64,000 nt of DNA from Priestia aryabhattai (lineage in GTDB: Bacteria > Bacillota > Bacilli > Bacillales > Bacillaceae_H), in NCBI RefSeq assembly GCF_023715685.1, contig NZ_JAMBOQ010000003.1, positions 992,001 through 1,056,000 on the forward strand, given 5' to 3'. Below, in pieces: positions 33,479 to 41,285 of the stretch. A program made the translations under genes and the position numbers. Within the stretch, counting starts at the first letter, position 1; every line of letters begins with the position of its first letter. A model generated the notes under the pieces. The model saw only the letters and a program-made list of their open reading frames with translations. It did not search any database and was not told where the DNA came from.

Positions 33479-33907
33479 ATGAAAAATAATCAAGAAATCG
33501 AGCTTTTAAATACTTGGTTATCTATTACCAATATTCAATCGAATATTAATCATGAATTAGAAATGGTTTTGCAAGAAAACTATAATTTATCATTAAAAGA
33601 ATTTTATGTTCTTTATTTTTTATCTCAAACAGATGATAAAAAATTGAGGTTACAGCAACTGCAAGAGATGATAGGCTTAAGTCAAAGTGCACTCTCAAGA
33701 TTAGTAGGTAGACTTGAAGCAAAAAGTTGTGGGGCTTTACAACGGCATATATGTGAAGACGATCGTAGAGGAATTTATACACGTTTAACCCCATTAGGCG
33801 AAGAAAAGCTAGACAGGGCTTTACAGACTTTTTATCAAGTGCTTCAGTCCATTCTAGGAAAAGAACATCTTCAACGGGAGTTTCACTTTTTAATGGGAAA
33901 AATATAA
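33479..33907 (+). CDS. MarR family regulator with two cysteines
   Basis: The protein has 142 residues; ATG at 33479 lies 7 bases after GGGTGG. The winged-helix core reads LSLKEFYVLYFLSQTDDKKLRLQQLQEMIGLSQSALSRLVGRLEAKSCGALQRHICEDDRRGIYTRLT. In order: helix 1, the recognition helix SQSALSRLVGRLE and the beta wing with DDRRG. Two cysteines flank the wing (KSCG and RHIC), a placement that could sense electrophiles or oxidants, as in MarR proteins controlling quinone and aldehyde detoxification. The OYE reductase operon downstream fits that role. Redox sensing is inference. Confidence 0.85.
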   Translation: MKNNQEIELLNTWLSITNIQSNINHELEMVLQENYNLSLKEFYVLYFLSQTDDKKLRLQQLQEMIGLSQSALSRLVGRLEAKSCGALQRHICEDDRRGIYTRLTPLGEEKLDRALQTFYQVLQSILGKEHLQREFHFLMGKI

Positions 33908-33939
33908 TGTGAAGCTGTTATAAGTTAAAATCATCATTA

Positions 33940-34240
33940 TAAATTATGAGTGTGCGCATGCATTTTGTTTTGTTATTCTTTAAATTTATATTGCGTATGA
34001 GTTTTTAAGTTGACAAAGGTAAATAGCATATGTAAATTATGTGTGCGCATGCATTTTACTTTGTTATTCTTTAAATTCATATTGCGTATGAAGTTTTTAA
34101 GTTGACAAAAATAAATAACATATGTAATTATATGTGTGTGCATACATTTATATTGTTGTTTTTAAATTTATATTATAGATTTAAAGGTTGACAATATGAA
34201 ATATTCCATGTAAATTACATGCATGTGCATACATTTAGTT
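33940..34240 (+). promoter_or_regulatory. tandem array of three promoter-operator modules upstream of the OYE operon
   Basis: Units begin at 33940, 34033, 34125 and 34211 (spacing 93, 92 and 86 bases). Each begins TAAATTA or TAATTA and then carries an operator of the form TGYGCATRCATTT. TTGACA occurs at 34010-34015, 34102-34107 and 34188-34193, each exactly 17 bases before the TAAATT/TAATTA that starts the next unit. So the array reads operator, promoter-operator, promoter-operator, promoter-operator, then the OYE gene 90 bases on. Each operator sits just downstream of a -10 box. The DNA pattern is direct; regulation by the upstream MarR protein is inference. Confidence 0.85.
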
Positions 34241-34331
34241 GATTTATGAATCATAATCACATAAATTGCTTTCGATGAGGCACTATATAACTTGGCTAAA
34301 ATCGAAAATTTAATCAAAAGGAGTTTTTAGA

Positions 34332-35363
34332 ATGGATCAACATTTATTTAGTTCTTATAAGTTCAAAGGTTTAGAATTAAAAAACCGAGTTGTGATGTCT
34401 CCAATGTGTCAATATTCAGTTGAAAAGAAAGATGGTATTGCTACAGATTGGCATTACCTACACTATGTAAACCGAGCAATCGGAGGTGCTGGTTTTATTA
34501 TGATCGAGATGACAGATGTAGAACCAGATGGACGTATTTCAGACTATGATTTAGGATTATGGTCAGATGAACAGATTCCTGCTCTAGCACGCATTGTGGA
34601 AGCTTGTCACCGTTATGGAGCAAAAGTGGGTATCCAAATTGCTCACGCTGGTCGTAAAGCAGAAGACGCAGAAGTACCAGTTGCTCCTTCAGCCATTCCA
34701 TTTGATGAGAAATCAAAAACACCAAGAGCTCTTTCAACAGATGAAGTCAAAGAAATGGTTGAAAAGTTTCGTAAGGCTGTACAACGTGCTGTAAAAGCAG
34801 GGTTCGATGCCATTGAAATTCATGGAGCTCATGGTTATTTAATCCATCAATTCCATTCTCCTTTAACAAATAAACGCGAAGATGAGTATGGAAAAGACCT
34901 TACAAAGTTTGGTCGAGAAATTATTGAAGCAGCGAAAGCTGAAATCCCAGAAGATATGCCATTAATGATGCGTATTTCTGCTAAAGAATATGTTGAAGGT
35001 GGATATGACATCAACGGAAGTATTGAATTTGCGAAAGAATACCAAAAAGCAGGAGTAGATATCTTTGACATCTCTTCAGGTGGGGAAGGACCGATTGCTG
35101 CTTGGGGAAAACCTGGTACACATGCAGCTTACCAAGTACCATTAGCTAGAGAAATTAAGAAAGCTCTTGGTATTCCGGTGATTGCAGTGGGAAGATTAGA
35201 TGACCCTGCATTGGCAAATGCTGTAATCGGAAATAAAGAAGCAGACCTTGTAGCTGTTGGCCGAGGCATGTTACGTAACCCTCACTGGGCATTAGAAGCT
35301 GCAACTACATTGAAAAAAGAGACGACTGTGCCTAAACAGTACGCAGATGGTTTTAGAAGATAA
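34332..35363 (+). CDS. namA: old yellow enzyme family NADPH dehydrogenase (YqjM/NamA type)
   Basis: The protein has 343 residues, with ATG behind AAAGGAG. It is an FMN-binding TIM barrel of the thermophilic-like OYE class: PMCQYS holds the class-specific cysteine and tyrosine, HAGRKAE the phosphate region, and EIHGAHGYLIHQFHSPLTN the substrate-binding His pair. EYVEGGYDI and AVGRGMLRNPHWAL close the barrel. It reduces activated C=C bonds of enals, quinones, nitro-alkenes and similar electrophiles with NADPH. It is cotranscribed with an SDR 34 bases downstream and controlled by the tandem operator array. Confidence 0.92.
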   Translation: MDQHLFSSYKFKGLELKNRVVMSPMCQYSVEKKDGIATDWHYLHYVNRAIGGAGFIMIEMTDVEPDGRISDYDLGLWSDEQIPALARIVEACHRYGAKVGIQIAHAGRKAEDAEVPVAPSAIPFDEKSKTPRALSTDEVKEMVEKFRKAVQRAVKAGFDAIEIHGAHGYLIHQFHSPLTNKREDEYGKDLTKFGREIIEAAKAEIPEDMPLMMRISAKEYVEGGYDINGSIEFAKEYQKAGVDIFDISSGGEGPIAAWGKPGTHAAYQVPLAREIKKALGIPVIAVGRLDDPALANAVIGNKEADLVAVGRGMLRNPHWALEAATTLKKETTVPKQYADGFRR

Positions 35364-35397
35364 TTTGAGATGAGAAACTAGAGGAGGAGTATAAAAA

Positions 35398-36141
35398 ATG
35401 TCATATATTCAAGATAAAGTAGTCATTATTACAGGATCTTCAAGTGGGATTGGGGAAGCAACAGCGATTCATCTTGCAAAGAATGGAGCTTCGGTCGTTC
35501 TAGCTGCTAGAAATGAAGAGAAACTAAAAAATATAGCAGATCGAATTAACAAAGAAGGGGGAACGGCCTCTTATAAGGTAACAGATGTTACGAATAAAGA
35601 AGACGTTCAATCTCTCGTAGACTTTACAGTGGATAAATTCGGACGCGTAGATACCTTAATTAACAGTGCAGGAATGATGTTGTTCTCCATGTGGGATAAC
35701 GCACATGTAGACGAATGGGAAACGATGATTGACCTTAACATAAAAGGTGTGCTGTATGGAGTAGTTGCAGTCCTTCCTCATATGAAGAAACAAGGAAGTG
35801 GACAGATCATTAATGTCGGTTCCATTGCTGGTCATGCGATTGGTGAAGGTCATGGTGTGTATAGCTCTACGAAGTATGCAGTAAGAGCCATTACTGAAAG
35901 TCTACGTAAAGAGGTATCAGTCAAACATAATATTCAAGCTGTTTTAGTCTCACCAGGTGTTATTGCAACTAATTGGCAGGATACAGTGACAGACAAAGAT
36001 GTAAAAGGCGTTCTAGAAGAGCTGAATGAGGTAGCTATTGACGTAGAGTATGTAGCTGAAACCATTGGATTTGTGGTAAATAAGCCAGCGAACGTTATGA
36101 TTAACGATGTAATTGTGACACCTACAGCTCAAGAGTGGTAA
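35398..36141 (+). CDS. SDR family oxidoreductase
   Basis: The protein has 247 residues, with ATG behind GAGGAGGAG. A classical SDR with intact motifs: ITGSSSGIGEATA, INSAGMM, GSIAGHAIGEGHGVYSSTKYAV with the catalytic Ser, Tyr and Lys. It is probably NADP-dependent and cytosolic. As the second gene of the OYE operon it may act on the aldehydes or ketones left after alkene reduction. Substrate unknown. Confidence 0.9.
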   Translation: MSYIQDKVVIITGSSSGIGEATAIHLAKNGASVVLAARNEEKLKNIADRINKEGGTASYKVTDVTNKEDVQSLVDFTVDKFGRVDTLINSAGMMLFSMWDNAHVDEWETMIDLNIKGVLYGVVAVLPHMKKQGSGQIINVGSIAGHAIGEGHGVYSSTKYAVRAITESLRKEVSVKHNIQAVLVSPGVIATNWQDTVTDKDVKGVLEELNEVAIDVEYVAETIGFVVNKPANVMINDVIVTPTAQEW

Positions 36142-36267
36142 TTAAGTAATTTGTAAGAAAGACTTCTGATGACAAAAGTAAAGAAAGATAATTAGCCATA
36201 CTTGATTTAGTCTATCAGAATGAGACAATAAGTTTTACACTTATAGTTTTACTAAATTGAAGAGGGT

Positions 36268-36308
36268 AAAATTATATTAATATGGTCAGACCATATTAAT
36301 ATAATTTT
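36268..36308. promoter_or_regulatory. 41-bp perfect palindrome containing the TGGTCAGACCA operator
   Basis: Arms of 20 bases (36268-36287 and 36289-36308) are perfectly complementary around a single central A; the core is TGGTCAGACCA at 36283-36293. The T-rich right arm means it could also act as a terminator for the preceding SDR gene. It lies 54 bases before the next operon, joining that operon to the FadR-type regulon. Confidence 0.8.
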
Positions 36309-36361
36309 TATCATGATGAAATAAACACTAATTCAAACTAATTTTCAGGGGGGTTCTTTTA

Positions 36362-36997
36362 ATGAAGGTATTGGTAGTAGGAGCGAATGGTCGAGTAGGT
36401 TCGTATCTTGTTGATAAATTAGTTGAAAATGGACATTTTGTTTACGCAGGAACGAGAAGAGATAACCTCACAAGCAATTCGAGCAATATTCGTTATGTCC
36501 ATATAGATTTATTAGCTAGCGCTGACGTAATAGCTGAAAATATGTATGACGCAGAAGTTATTTTCTTTGTGGCTGGTTCTAGAGGAAAAGATTTGTTAAA
36601 AATTGACTTAAATGGTGCTGTCAATGTGATGCGTGCTGCTGAAAGCAAGAACATAAAAAGATTTATTATGCTTAGTTCCGTATTTTCTCTTGAACCAGAC
36701 AAGTGGGACCAGACTTTTCTAAAAGATTTAACAAACTATAATATTGCCAAACATTTTGCTGATCAATCGCTAATTAATAATACCAAGCTAGACTATACAA
36801 TCTTACAGCCTGGCGTTTTAAAAGAGGAGCCTGGATCTGGAACAATAGATGTCAATATTGATCACCCTGGTGAAAATGCTATAGAAAATGTAGTGGACAC
36901 GTTAGTTCAAATTGTACAAGATCGTAATACTATTGGAAAAGTCATCACAATGAAAGATGGTAAAACTCCTATAGCAGAAGCCTTGCGAAATTTATAA
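36362..36997 (+). CDS. NAD(P)-binding atypical SDR (NmrA/YwnB-like)
   Basis: The protein has 211 residues, with ATG behind GGGGGG. The N-terminal Rossmann motif is VVGANGRVGSYLVDKL; AGTRR follows the second strand and MLSSVFSLEPDKW the fourth. The tyrosine-lysine pair typical of catalytic SDRs is replaced by NYNIAKHFAD (Tyr and Lys present at short spacing). Members bind NAD(P) as reductases or redox sensors. It is first in a two-gene operon behind the long palindrome. Confidence 0.82.
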   Translation: MKVLVVGANGRVGSYLVDKLVENGHFVYAGTRRDNLTSNSSNIRYVHIDLLASADVIAENMYDAEVIFFVAGSRGKDLLKIDLNGAVNVMRAAESKNIKRFIMLSSVFSLEPDKWDQTFLKDLTNYNIAKHFADQSLINNTKLDYTILQPGVLKEEPGSGTIDVNIDHPGENAIENVVDTLVQIVQDRNTIGKVITMKDGKTPIAEALRNL

Positions 36998-37099
36998 GAA
37001 TAGCTTTTCTAGGTTCTAATCAAATAAAACGAGCCTGAATTAAAAAACCTGATTACCGTTAAATAGACTATATATAACTTAAAGGAGATTGAGGAGAAA

Positions 37100-37474
37100 A
37101 TGAGCAAAACACCAATAAAAGATTCCGATGAGATCATTACAGTAGTGAATAAGTATATTGAAGGCCTTATTTCAGGTGACAAAGAAGTAGTAAAGCAAGC
37201 TTTTCATAAAGATGCAACTATGTACGGTTACAACACAACTGATGGCTTTCTAGGAGGATCTATTAATAACTTATGGGGATTTATGGATAAAGCTGGTCCT
37301 GCAAAGAATCTGAAATCAAGAGTTGATATTCTAGATGTTGAAGGAACAATTGCTTCTGTTCGTGTAAGTTTAGAAAACGATGCATATGGTGAATCATACA
37401 CTGATTTTCATCAATTACTTAAACTAGATGGTGAATGGATCATTATTTCAAAACTATTCCACCTTCACTCGTGA
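37100..37474 (+). CDS. NTF2-like (putative lumazine-binding, SnoaL-like) protein
   Basis: The protein has 124 residues, with ATG behind AAAGGAGATTGAGG. It is an alpha+beta cone-fold pattern: IITVVNKYIEGLISGDKEVVKQAFHKDATMYG, then YTDFHQLLKLDGEWIIISKLFHLHS at the end, typical of the Lumazine_bd_2/NTF2-like group. Such proteins are small enzymes or binders. It is cotranscribed with the NAD(P)-binding protein, and a strong terminator follows. The fold is sure; the role is unknown. Confidence 0.82.
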   Translation: MSKTPIKDSDEIITVVNKYIEGLISGDKEVVKQAFHKDATMYGYNTTDGFLGGSINNLWGFMDKAGPAKNLKSRVDILDVEGTIASVRVSLENDAYGESYTDFHQLLKLDGEWIIISKLFHLHS

Positions 37475-37498
37475 AAAATAGTTTCTAAGAGGAGTGAT

Positions 37499-37548
37499 AA
37501 GCCCGTTAAAACTTGCTTTCTGCAGATTTAACGGGCTTGTTATTTTAT
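37499..37548 (+). terminator. terminator after the NTF2-like gene
   Basis: AAGCCCGTTAAA (37499-37510) pairs perfectly with TTTAACGGGCTT (37527-37538), then GTTATTTTATTT. Confidence 0.85.
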
Positions 37549-37801
37549 TTAGCTTATGTAAATCTTGATAACATTAGATATAAAATACAATTTTTGGTTA
37601 AATAAATATGAAAAGTATGGAAATGTGGAGGAGGAAAATATTGATTTACCTAGTATGGAAATTTTTCTGTTCTACCCCATTTTTAATCTAGGCTTATTTT
37701 AAAGGATGAGGCAATAAAAACTCTTTAAATTATAATTACTAGAACTTAAATCTTATCAAAAAAAGAGAAGTTTAAATTTAATTTATTAAGGAGATGGGAA
37801 T

Positions 37802-37921
37802 ATGAATAATCAAAATTTAACACTACATACGGACAAATATCAGTTAAATATGGTCTATGCACACTGGAAGCTAAATCGTCACAATAATGTACGGGTATTT
37901 GATACATATTTCTTCATTTAA
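37802..37921 (+). pseudogene. N-terminal fragment of nicotinate phosphoribosyltransferase
   Basis: ATG behind AAGGAGATGGGAA opens 39 codons: NLTLHTDKYQLNMVYAHWK, then VFDTYFFI and a stop. LTLHTDxYQxNM with a following Trp and VFExYF is the characteristic start of PncB, an enzyme of about 490 residues in NAD salvage. Nothing matching the rest was found downstream, where a repeat element and terminator follow directly. The start signals are still perfect, so the deletion may be recent. Confidence 0.75.
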
Positions 37922-37946
37922 TATTTTGAAACAGAATCAAATATAA

Positions 37947-37966
37947 CGTCCGTAAACGTATACTTT
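37947..37966 (+). repeat. 20-bp repeat, inverted copy at 44038-44057
   Basis: CGTCCGTAAACGTATACTTT occurs here and, exactly reverse-complemented, at 44038-44057. Both copies lie close to a terminator. The copy at 44038 is preceded by TTCTGG, linking it to the post-terminator element type. Confidence 0.6.
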
Positions 37967-37981
37967 ATTGAACACTCCTTG

Positions 37982-38004
37982 AGCACCAATGGGGTGCTTT
38001 TTTA
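37982..38004 (+). terminator. short terminator
   Basis: AGCACC and GGTGCT with a 5-base loop, then TTTTTTAA. It may once have ended the deleted phosphoribosyltransferase gene. Confidence 0.7.
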
Positions 38005-38122
38005 ATTTGTTCTGGAAAAATCCATTGCGTAAAGTGAATTTTTTATGAACTAAAGGGTTTAAGACTTACAAGCAAGAATTTTCCTTATAAGTAATCTTAA
38101 ATTAGATGATAAGGAGAAATAT

Positions 38123-38887
38123 ATGAAGCTTTATGGTGATTTTCAAAAAGAAGATTGGTTGAAGGTACTTCGTATACCAGAGAAAAACGTACCTGGCTCA
38201 TTTATTATTCATGGAGAATGGGGATTTGAGGATAACTTAAACTTATGGAGAGAGATCTTATGTGAAGAGCTTCTTGTACCTAAATGGAACACTTTAGTTG
38301 GAAAATATAAAAACCTAAATATAGGATATGCAAATGTATATGGAAGTCCTATGGCGTCTAATATTGTACATCAGTTTGCCTGTAGTGGTACTGAAATATT
38401 TATACAAACTGGCTACTTTGGTGGACTATCTTCAGAAGTTAGATATGGGGACATCCTAATTGTTACAGCTGCTGAAATGAAGGATGGTGTCTCTCAATGG
38501 TACTTGCCGGAACAAATAGTTGTAGAGTCAAATAAGGAATTAGTGGAAGCTGCTTGTGAATATTGTGAGAGGAAAGACTATAGATATGTTACAGGCACCG
38601 TTGTCAGTATGAGTGCTATGCTCCTTGAAACGCATGAGATGGTAAAAGAGTGGGCTTTAAAAGGTTATGATGGAGTAGATATGGAAACAGCTACTACCTT
38701 AGCAATTGCCCATAAATTCAATAAAAAGGCTATTGGTTTATTGAATTTATCGGATCATATTATAAATGGAGATACGTTATACTCATACACTAGGGATAGA
38801 GAGTTGATAGAGGCTGAAACGGACAAGGCTATTCGAGATGTTGCTTTATATTTAAGTGAAAAATTTAAAGGTAGACAGACACTCTAA
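38123..38887 (+). CDS. nucleoside phosphorylase-like protein (PNP/UDP family)
   Basis: The protein has 254 residues, with ATG behind AAGGAGAAA. The PNP_UDP_1 fold is suggested by NIVHQFACSGTEIFIQTGYFGGL (mid-domain glycine loop), GDILIVTAAEM, and the ribose-binding signature GVDMETATTLAIAHKFNKKAIGLLNLSDHI, in which the conserved ME pair is present. The usual phosphate-binding N-terminal arginine is less clear. It may cleave nucleosides or an S-adenosyl-type compound, or belong to a non-canonical branch. Confidence 0.8.
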   Translation: MKLYGDFQKEDWLKVLRIPEKNVPGSFIIHGEWGFEDNLNLWREILCEELLVPKWNTLVGKYKNLNIGYANVYGSPMASNIVHQFACSGTEIFIQTGYFGGLSSEVRYGDILIVTAAEMKDGVSQWYLPEQIVVESNKELVEAACEYCERKDYRYVTGTVVSMSAMLLETHEMVKEWALKGYDGVDMETATTLAIAHKFNKKAIGLLNLSDHIINGDTLYSYTRDRELIEAETDKAIRDVALYLSEKFKGRQTL

Positions 38888-38936
38888 ATAAGTTTTTCAA
38901 AGAATATATTTTTACTAAAGACAAAGGAGGGAAAAA

Positions 38937-39470
38937 ATGATAATAGGCAATGAAAAGTTAGAGATTCGAGAACTTCTGGAATCGGATAAACTTTTTTTGA
39001 TAAAGTGGCTAAACGACCCCCTGATCCTTCAATATTATGAAGGGCGTGACAATCCTCATGATACTGAAATGGTTAATCAAAATTTCTATCAACAAGAGGA
39101 TAATGTTACATGCTGCATCATAGAGTTTGAACAAAAAGCTATTGGTTATATTCAATTCTATCCCTTAGATTCTCAAGAGAAAAAAGAATATGGATATGGC
39201 GACTTAGATGATATATATGGAACAGATCAGTTTATCGGGGAGATAGATTATTGGGACAAAGGAATTGGAACACGCTTAATGAAATTAATGATTGATTACT
39301 TAATGTATAAGAAGCATTCAGAAAAAATTGTACTAGACCCGCAAGCATGGAACCAAAGAGCAATAGCATGTTATGAAAAATGTGGTTTTCAAAAGGTTAA
39401 ATACCTTCCCAAGCATGAATATCATGAGGGGGAACTTAGAGACTGTTGGTTAATGGAGTATAGTAAATAG
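38937..39470 (+). CDS. GNAT acetyltransferase, AAC(6')-like
   Basis: The protein has 177 residues, with ATG behind AAAGGAGGGAA. The order of motifs resembles the aminoglycoside 6'-acetyltransferase AAC(6')-Ie branch: LLIKWLNDPLILQYYEGRD-type N-terminus (here LFLIKWLNDPLILQYYEG), GYIQFYPL, DQFIGEIDYWDKGIGTRLMKLM with the acetyl-CoA loop, LDPQAWNQRAIACYEKCGF and HEYHEGELRDCWLMEY. The HEGxxxDCxLMEY ending is shared with that enzyme. Whether it acts on aminoglycosides cannot be told; many chromosomal relatives have unknown substrates. A terminator follows. Confidence 0.8.
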   Translation: MIIGNEKLEIRELLESDKLFLIKWLNDPLILQYYEGRDNPHDTEMVNQNFYQQEDNVTCCIIEFEQKAIGYIQFYPLDSQEKKEYGYGDLDDIYGTDQFIGEIDYWDKGIGTRLMKLMIDYLMYKKHSEKIVLDPQAWNQRAIACYEKCGFQKVKYLPKHEYHEGELRDCWLMEYSK

Positions 39471-39506
39471 AGCGTATGGAATTAGTATTCTATGCGCTTT
39501 TTAATT
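39471..39506 (+). terminator. terminator after the acetyltransferase
   Basis: AGCGTATGGAAT (39471-39482) pairs with ATTCTATGCGCT (39487-39498) with two wobbles and a 4-base loop, then TTTTAATT. The stem begins right at the stop codon. Confidence 0.8.
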
Positions 39507-39621
39507 ACAGTAATACGTTTTACGTTAAGTAAATGTTTGAAAGAGGAAGACAGACTAGTCCTCTAGAAAATGAAAGGAAAGTTTTTTTATTGGAATTCAT
39601 CTTAAATCTGGAGGATTACAT

Positions 39622-40188
39622 ATGTCATTTGAAAAATGTAAGTACATCACCTCTCTTTTATCTGGTTTTGACAAACCTTGGTTTTTTGCTGGCGGTTGGG
39701 CTATCGATCTTTTTATTGGCAGGGAGACAAGAACCCACGAAGATATAGAAATTGCATTATACCGAAAAGACCAATTAAAAATAAAGGCCTATTTAAAAGA
39801 ATGGGATTTCAAAAAGGTCGTTAAGGGAGAGTTCTACCTCTGGAAAAATGAATTCTTAGAGCTCCCTATTCATGAAATACATGCTTTTAATAATAGAAAT
39901 AAAGATATTATGGAAATACTCCTTAATGAAACAACTGAAGGTAACTGGCTATTTAGAAGGAATTTTAAAATATCGTATCCTCTTAATTCATTATGGAGTT
40001 ATTCTAATGAAGGTATGCCGTACTTAAATCCTGAAATTACTCTTTTATATAAAACAAAGAATACAAGGGAGAAAGATCATGATGATTTTATTACTGTTAA
40101 AGACTTTCTTAGTGAAAAACAAAAAGAATGGCTTAAGAATGTAATCACATTACAAGAGCCAAACCATAAATGGATTGATTTATTATAG
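39622..40188 (+). CDS. nucleotidyltransferase (aminoglycoside 2''-adenylyltransferase-like)
   Basis: The protein has 188 residues, with ATG behind CTGGAGG. The nucleotidyltransferase core is visible: WFFAGGWAIDLFIGRETRTHEDIEIALYRKDQ. The glycine pair and the D...E-D-I-E acidic residues match the minimal nucleotidyltransferase metal site (GGWAxDxxxG, RxHxDI[ED]). Members related to AadB and LinB modify aminoglycosides or lincosamides, but most Bacillus homologues are uncharacterised. It lies downstream of an AAC(6')-like gene but is separated by a terminator. Confidence 0.8.
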   Translation: MSFEKCKYITSLLSGFDKPWFFAGGWAIDLFIGRETRTHEDIEIALYRKDQLKIKAYLKEWDFKKVVKGEFYLWKNEFLELPIHEIHAFNNRNKDIMEILLNETTEGNWLFRRNFKISYPLNSLWSYSNEGMPYLNPEITLLYKTKNTREKDHDDFITVKDFLSEKQKEWLKNVITLQEPNHKWIDLL

Positions 40189-40253
40189 TAATTGAAAAAG
40201 GATTACTACTAAGAGTGAGCTAAAGGTATATCTCAAAACTGGGGGGCATTGGC

Positions 40254-40775
40254 ATGTTAGGATTAGAACGTGGTTTAGTAAAACTCGAACCTTATGATTA
40301 TAATTGGCTTATATTATTTGATAAGGAGAGGGAGTTACTATCTTCTCAATTAAAAGGGCTTATTATAAAAATTGAACACGTCGGAAGTACATCAATTGAA
40401 GGCCTCTTTGCTAAACCAATCATTGATATTGCGATTGGTGTTAGTTCTTTGGATAAGGTTATAAAAATAAGAGAAAAAGTAAAGGGAATTGGATACCTTG
40501 AGGTTCCCGTAAGTATAGATGGCAAACACGTATTTGCAAAGAATAAAGAAAATAAGATCACTCATTTTTTACATATAATGATATATAATCATGATTTATG
40601 GAAGGATCAAATTTCCTTCAGAGATTATTTAAGGTCCTTTCCAGATGCAAAGATGGAGTATGTAAAACTAAAAGAAGAACTTACAAATAAATATCCTAAT
40701 GATGTTGTTTCATACACAAATGAAAAAAAGGAGTTTATGGACAACATATTAAAAAGGGCAAAGGAATTGGGATGA
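40254..40775 (+). CDS. GrpB family protein
   Basis: The protein has 173 residues. ATG at 40254 lies behind GGGGGGC. GrpB signature: RGLVKLEPYDYNWLILFDKERELL, then IEHVGSTSIEGLFAKPIIDIAIGV and HFLHIMIYNHDLWKDQISFRDYL. The family belongs to the nucleotidyltransferase superfamily and is often annotated as dephospho-CoA-kinase-associated, but its function is not established. The gene overlaps the following GNAT gene by four bases (ATGA), so they are translationally coupled. Confidence 0.88.
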   Translation: MLGLERGLVKLEPYDYNWLILFDKERELLSSQLKGLIIKIEHVGSTSIEGLFAKPIIDIAIGVSSLDKVIKIREKVKGIGYLEVPVSIDGKHVFAKNKENKITHFLHIMIYNHDLWKDQISFRDYLRSFPDAKMEYVKLKEELTNKYPNDVVSYTNEKKEFMDNILKRAKELG

Positions 40776-41182
40776 AAGAAATTAATTCTATTAGGATTGA
40801 TCCAACAATAAAAAGGCTGTTATCTTATGCGACTTCAGAAGAGAAGATTGATGAAGAATATAATAAATACATTTGTTCGCCAAACCGAAAATTATATAGT
40901 GGTGGAGTTAATGGAGAAATAATTAGTTGTATAGGAGTTGAAATTCATAATTCCAGAGATGGTGTAATAAAACACATTGCTGTTTTACCAAAAGAAAGAG
41001 GAAGTGGAATGGGAAGTAGCATGATTAGATTTATCTGTAAGGAACATAATCTAAATTCAATTTCGGCTGAGACCGATAAAGATGCAGTATTGTTTTATGC
41101 TAACTTTGGTTTTCGCATAACTAGCTTGGGTGAAAAGTATCCTGGAGTGGAACGCTTTTTATGTGAGCTTGATTTGAAATGA
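40772..41182 (+). CDS. GNAT family N-acetyltransferase
   Basis: The protein has 136 residues; the start overlaps the GrpB stop. The acetyl-CoA site is IKHIAVLPKERGSGMGSSMIRFI (the RGxGxG-type loop), and AETDKDAVLFYANFGFRITSLG is the C-terminal strand-helix typical of GNAT enzymes. The substrate is unknown. It shares an operon with the GrpB-like protein. Confidence 0.85.
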   Translation: MKEINSIRIDPTIKRLLSYATSEEKIDEEYNKYICSPNRKLYSGGVNGEIISCIGVEIHNSRDGVIKHIAVLPKERGSGMGSSMIRFICKEHNLNSISAETDKDAVLFYANFGFRITSLGEKYPGVERFLCELDLK

Positions 41183-41285
41183 ATTCTTTAAGGTGACTTA
41201 GTGCCAGTAATGTCTGTTATGGTAACTTATAAATAATGATAGTAGTAAAACTAGGAATAATGATTTTTTAAAGGAGAGATCCTTC

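Larger units (their letters stand above)
37475..38122. other. intergenic region with a gene fragment and repeat elements
   Basis: It contains the operon terminator, the nicotinate phosphoribosyltransferase fragment, a 20-base sequence (37947-37966) found again inverted at 44038-44057, a small terminator at 37982, and TTCTGGAAAA (38009-38018), the left end of the same element type. Confidence 0.5.

Noticed and set aside
33940..34240. Possible CRISPR array
   Set aside because: The repeats are tandem 86-93-bp units with internal promoters and operators, without short repeats separated by unique spacers, and no cas genes are present.
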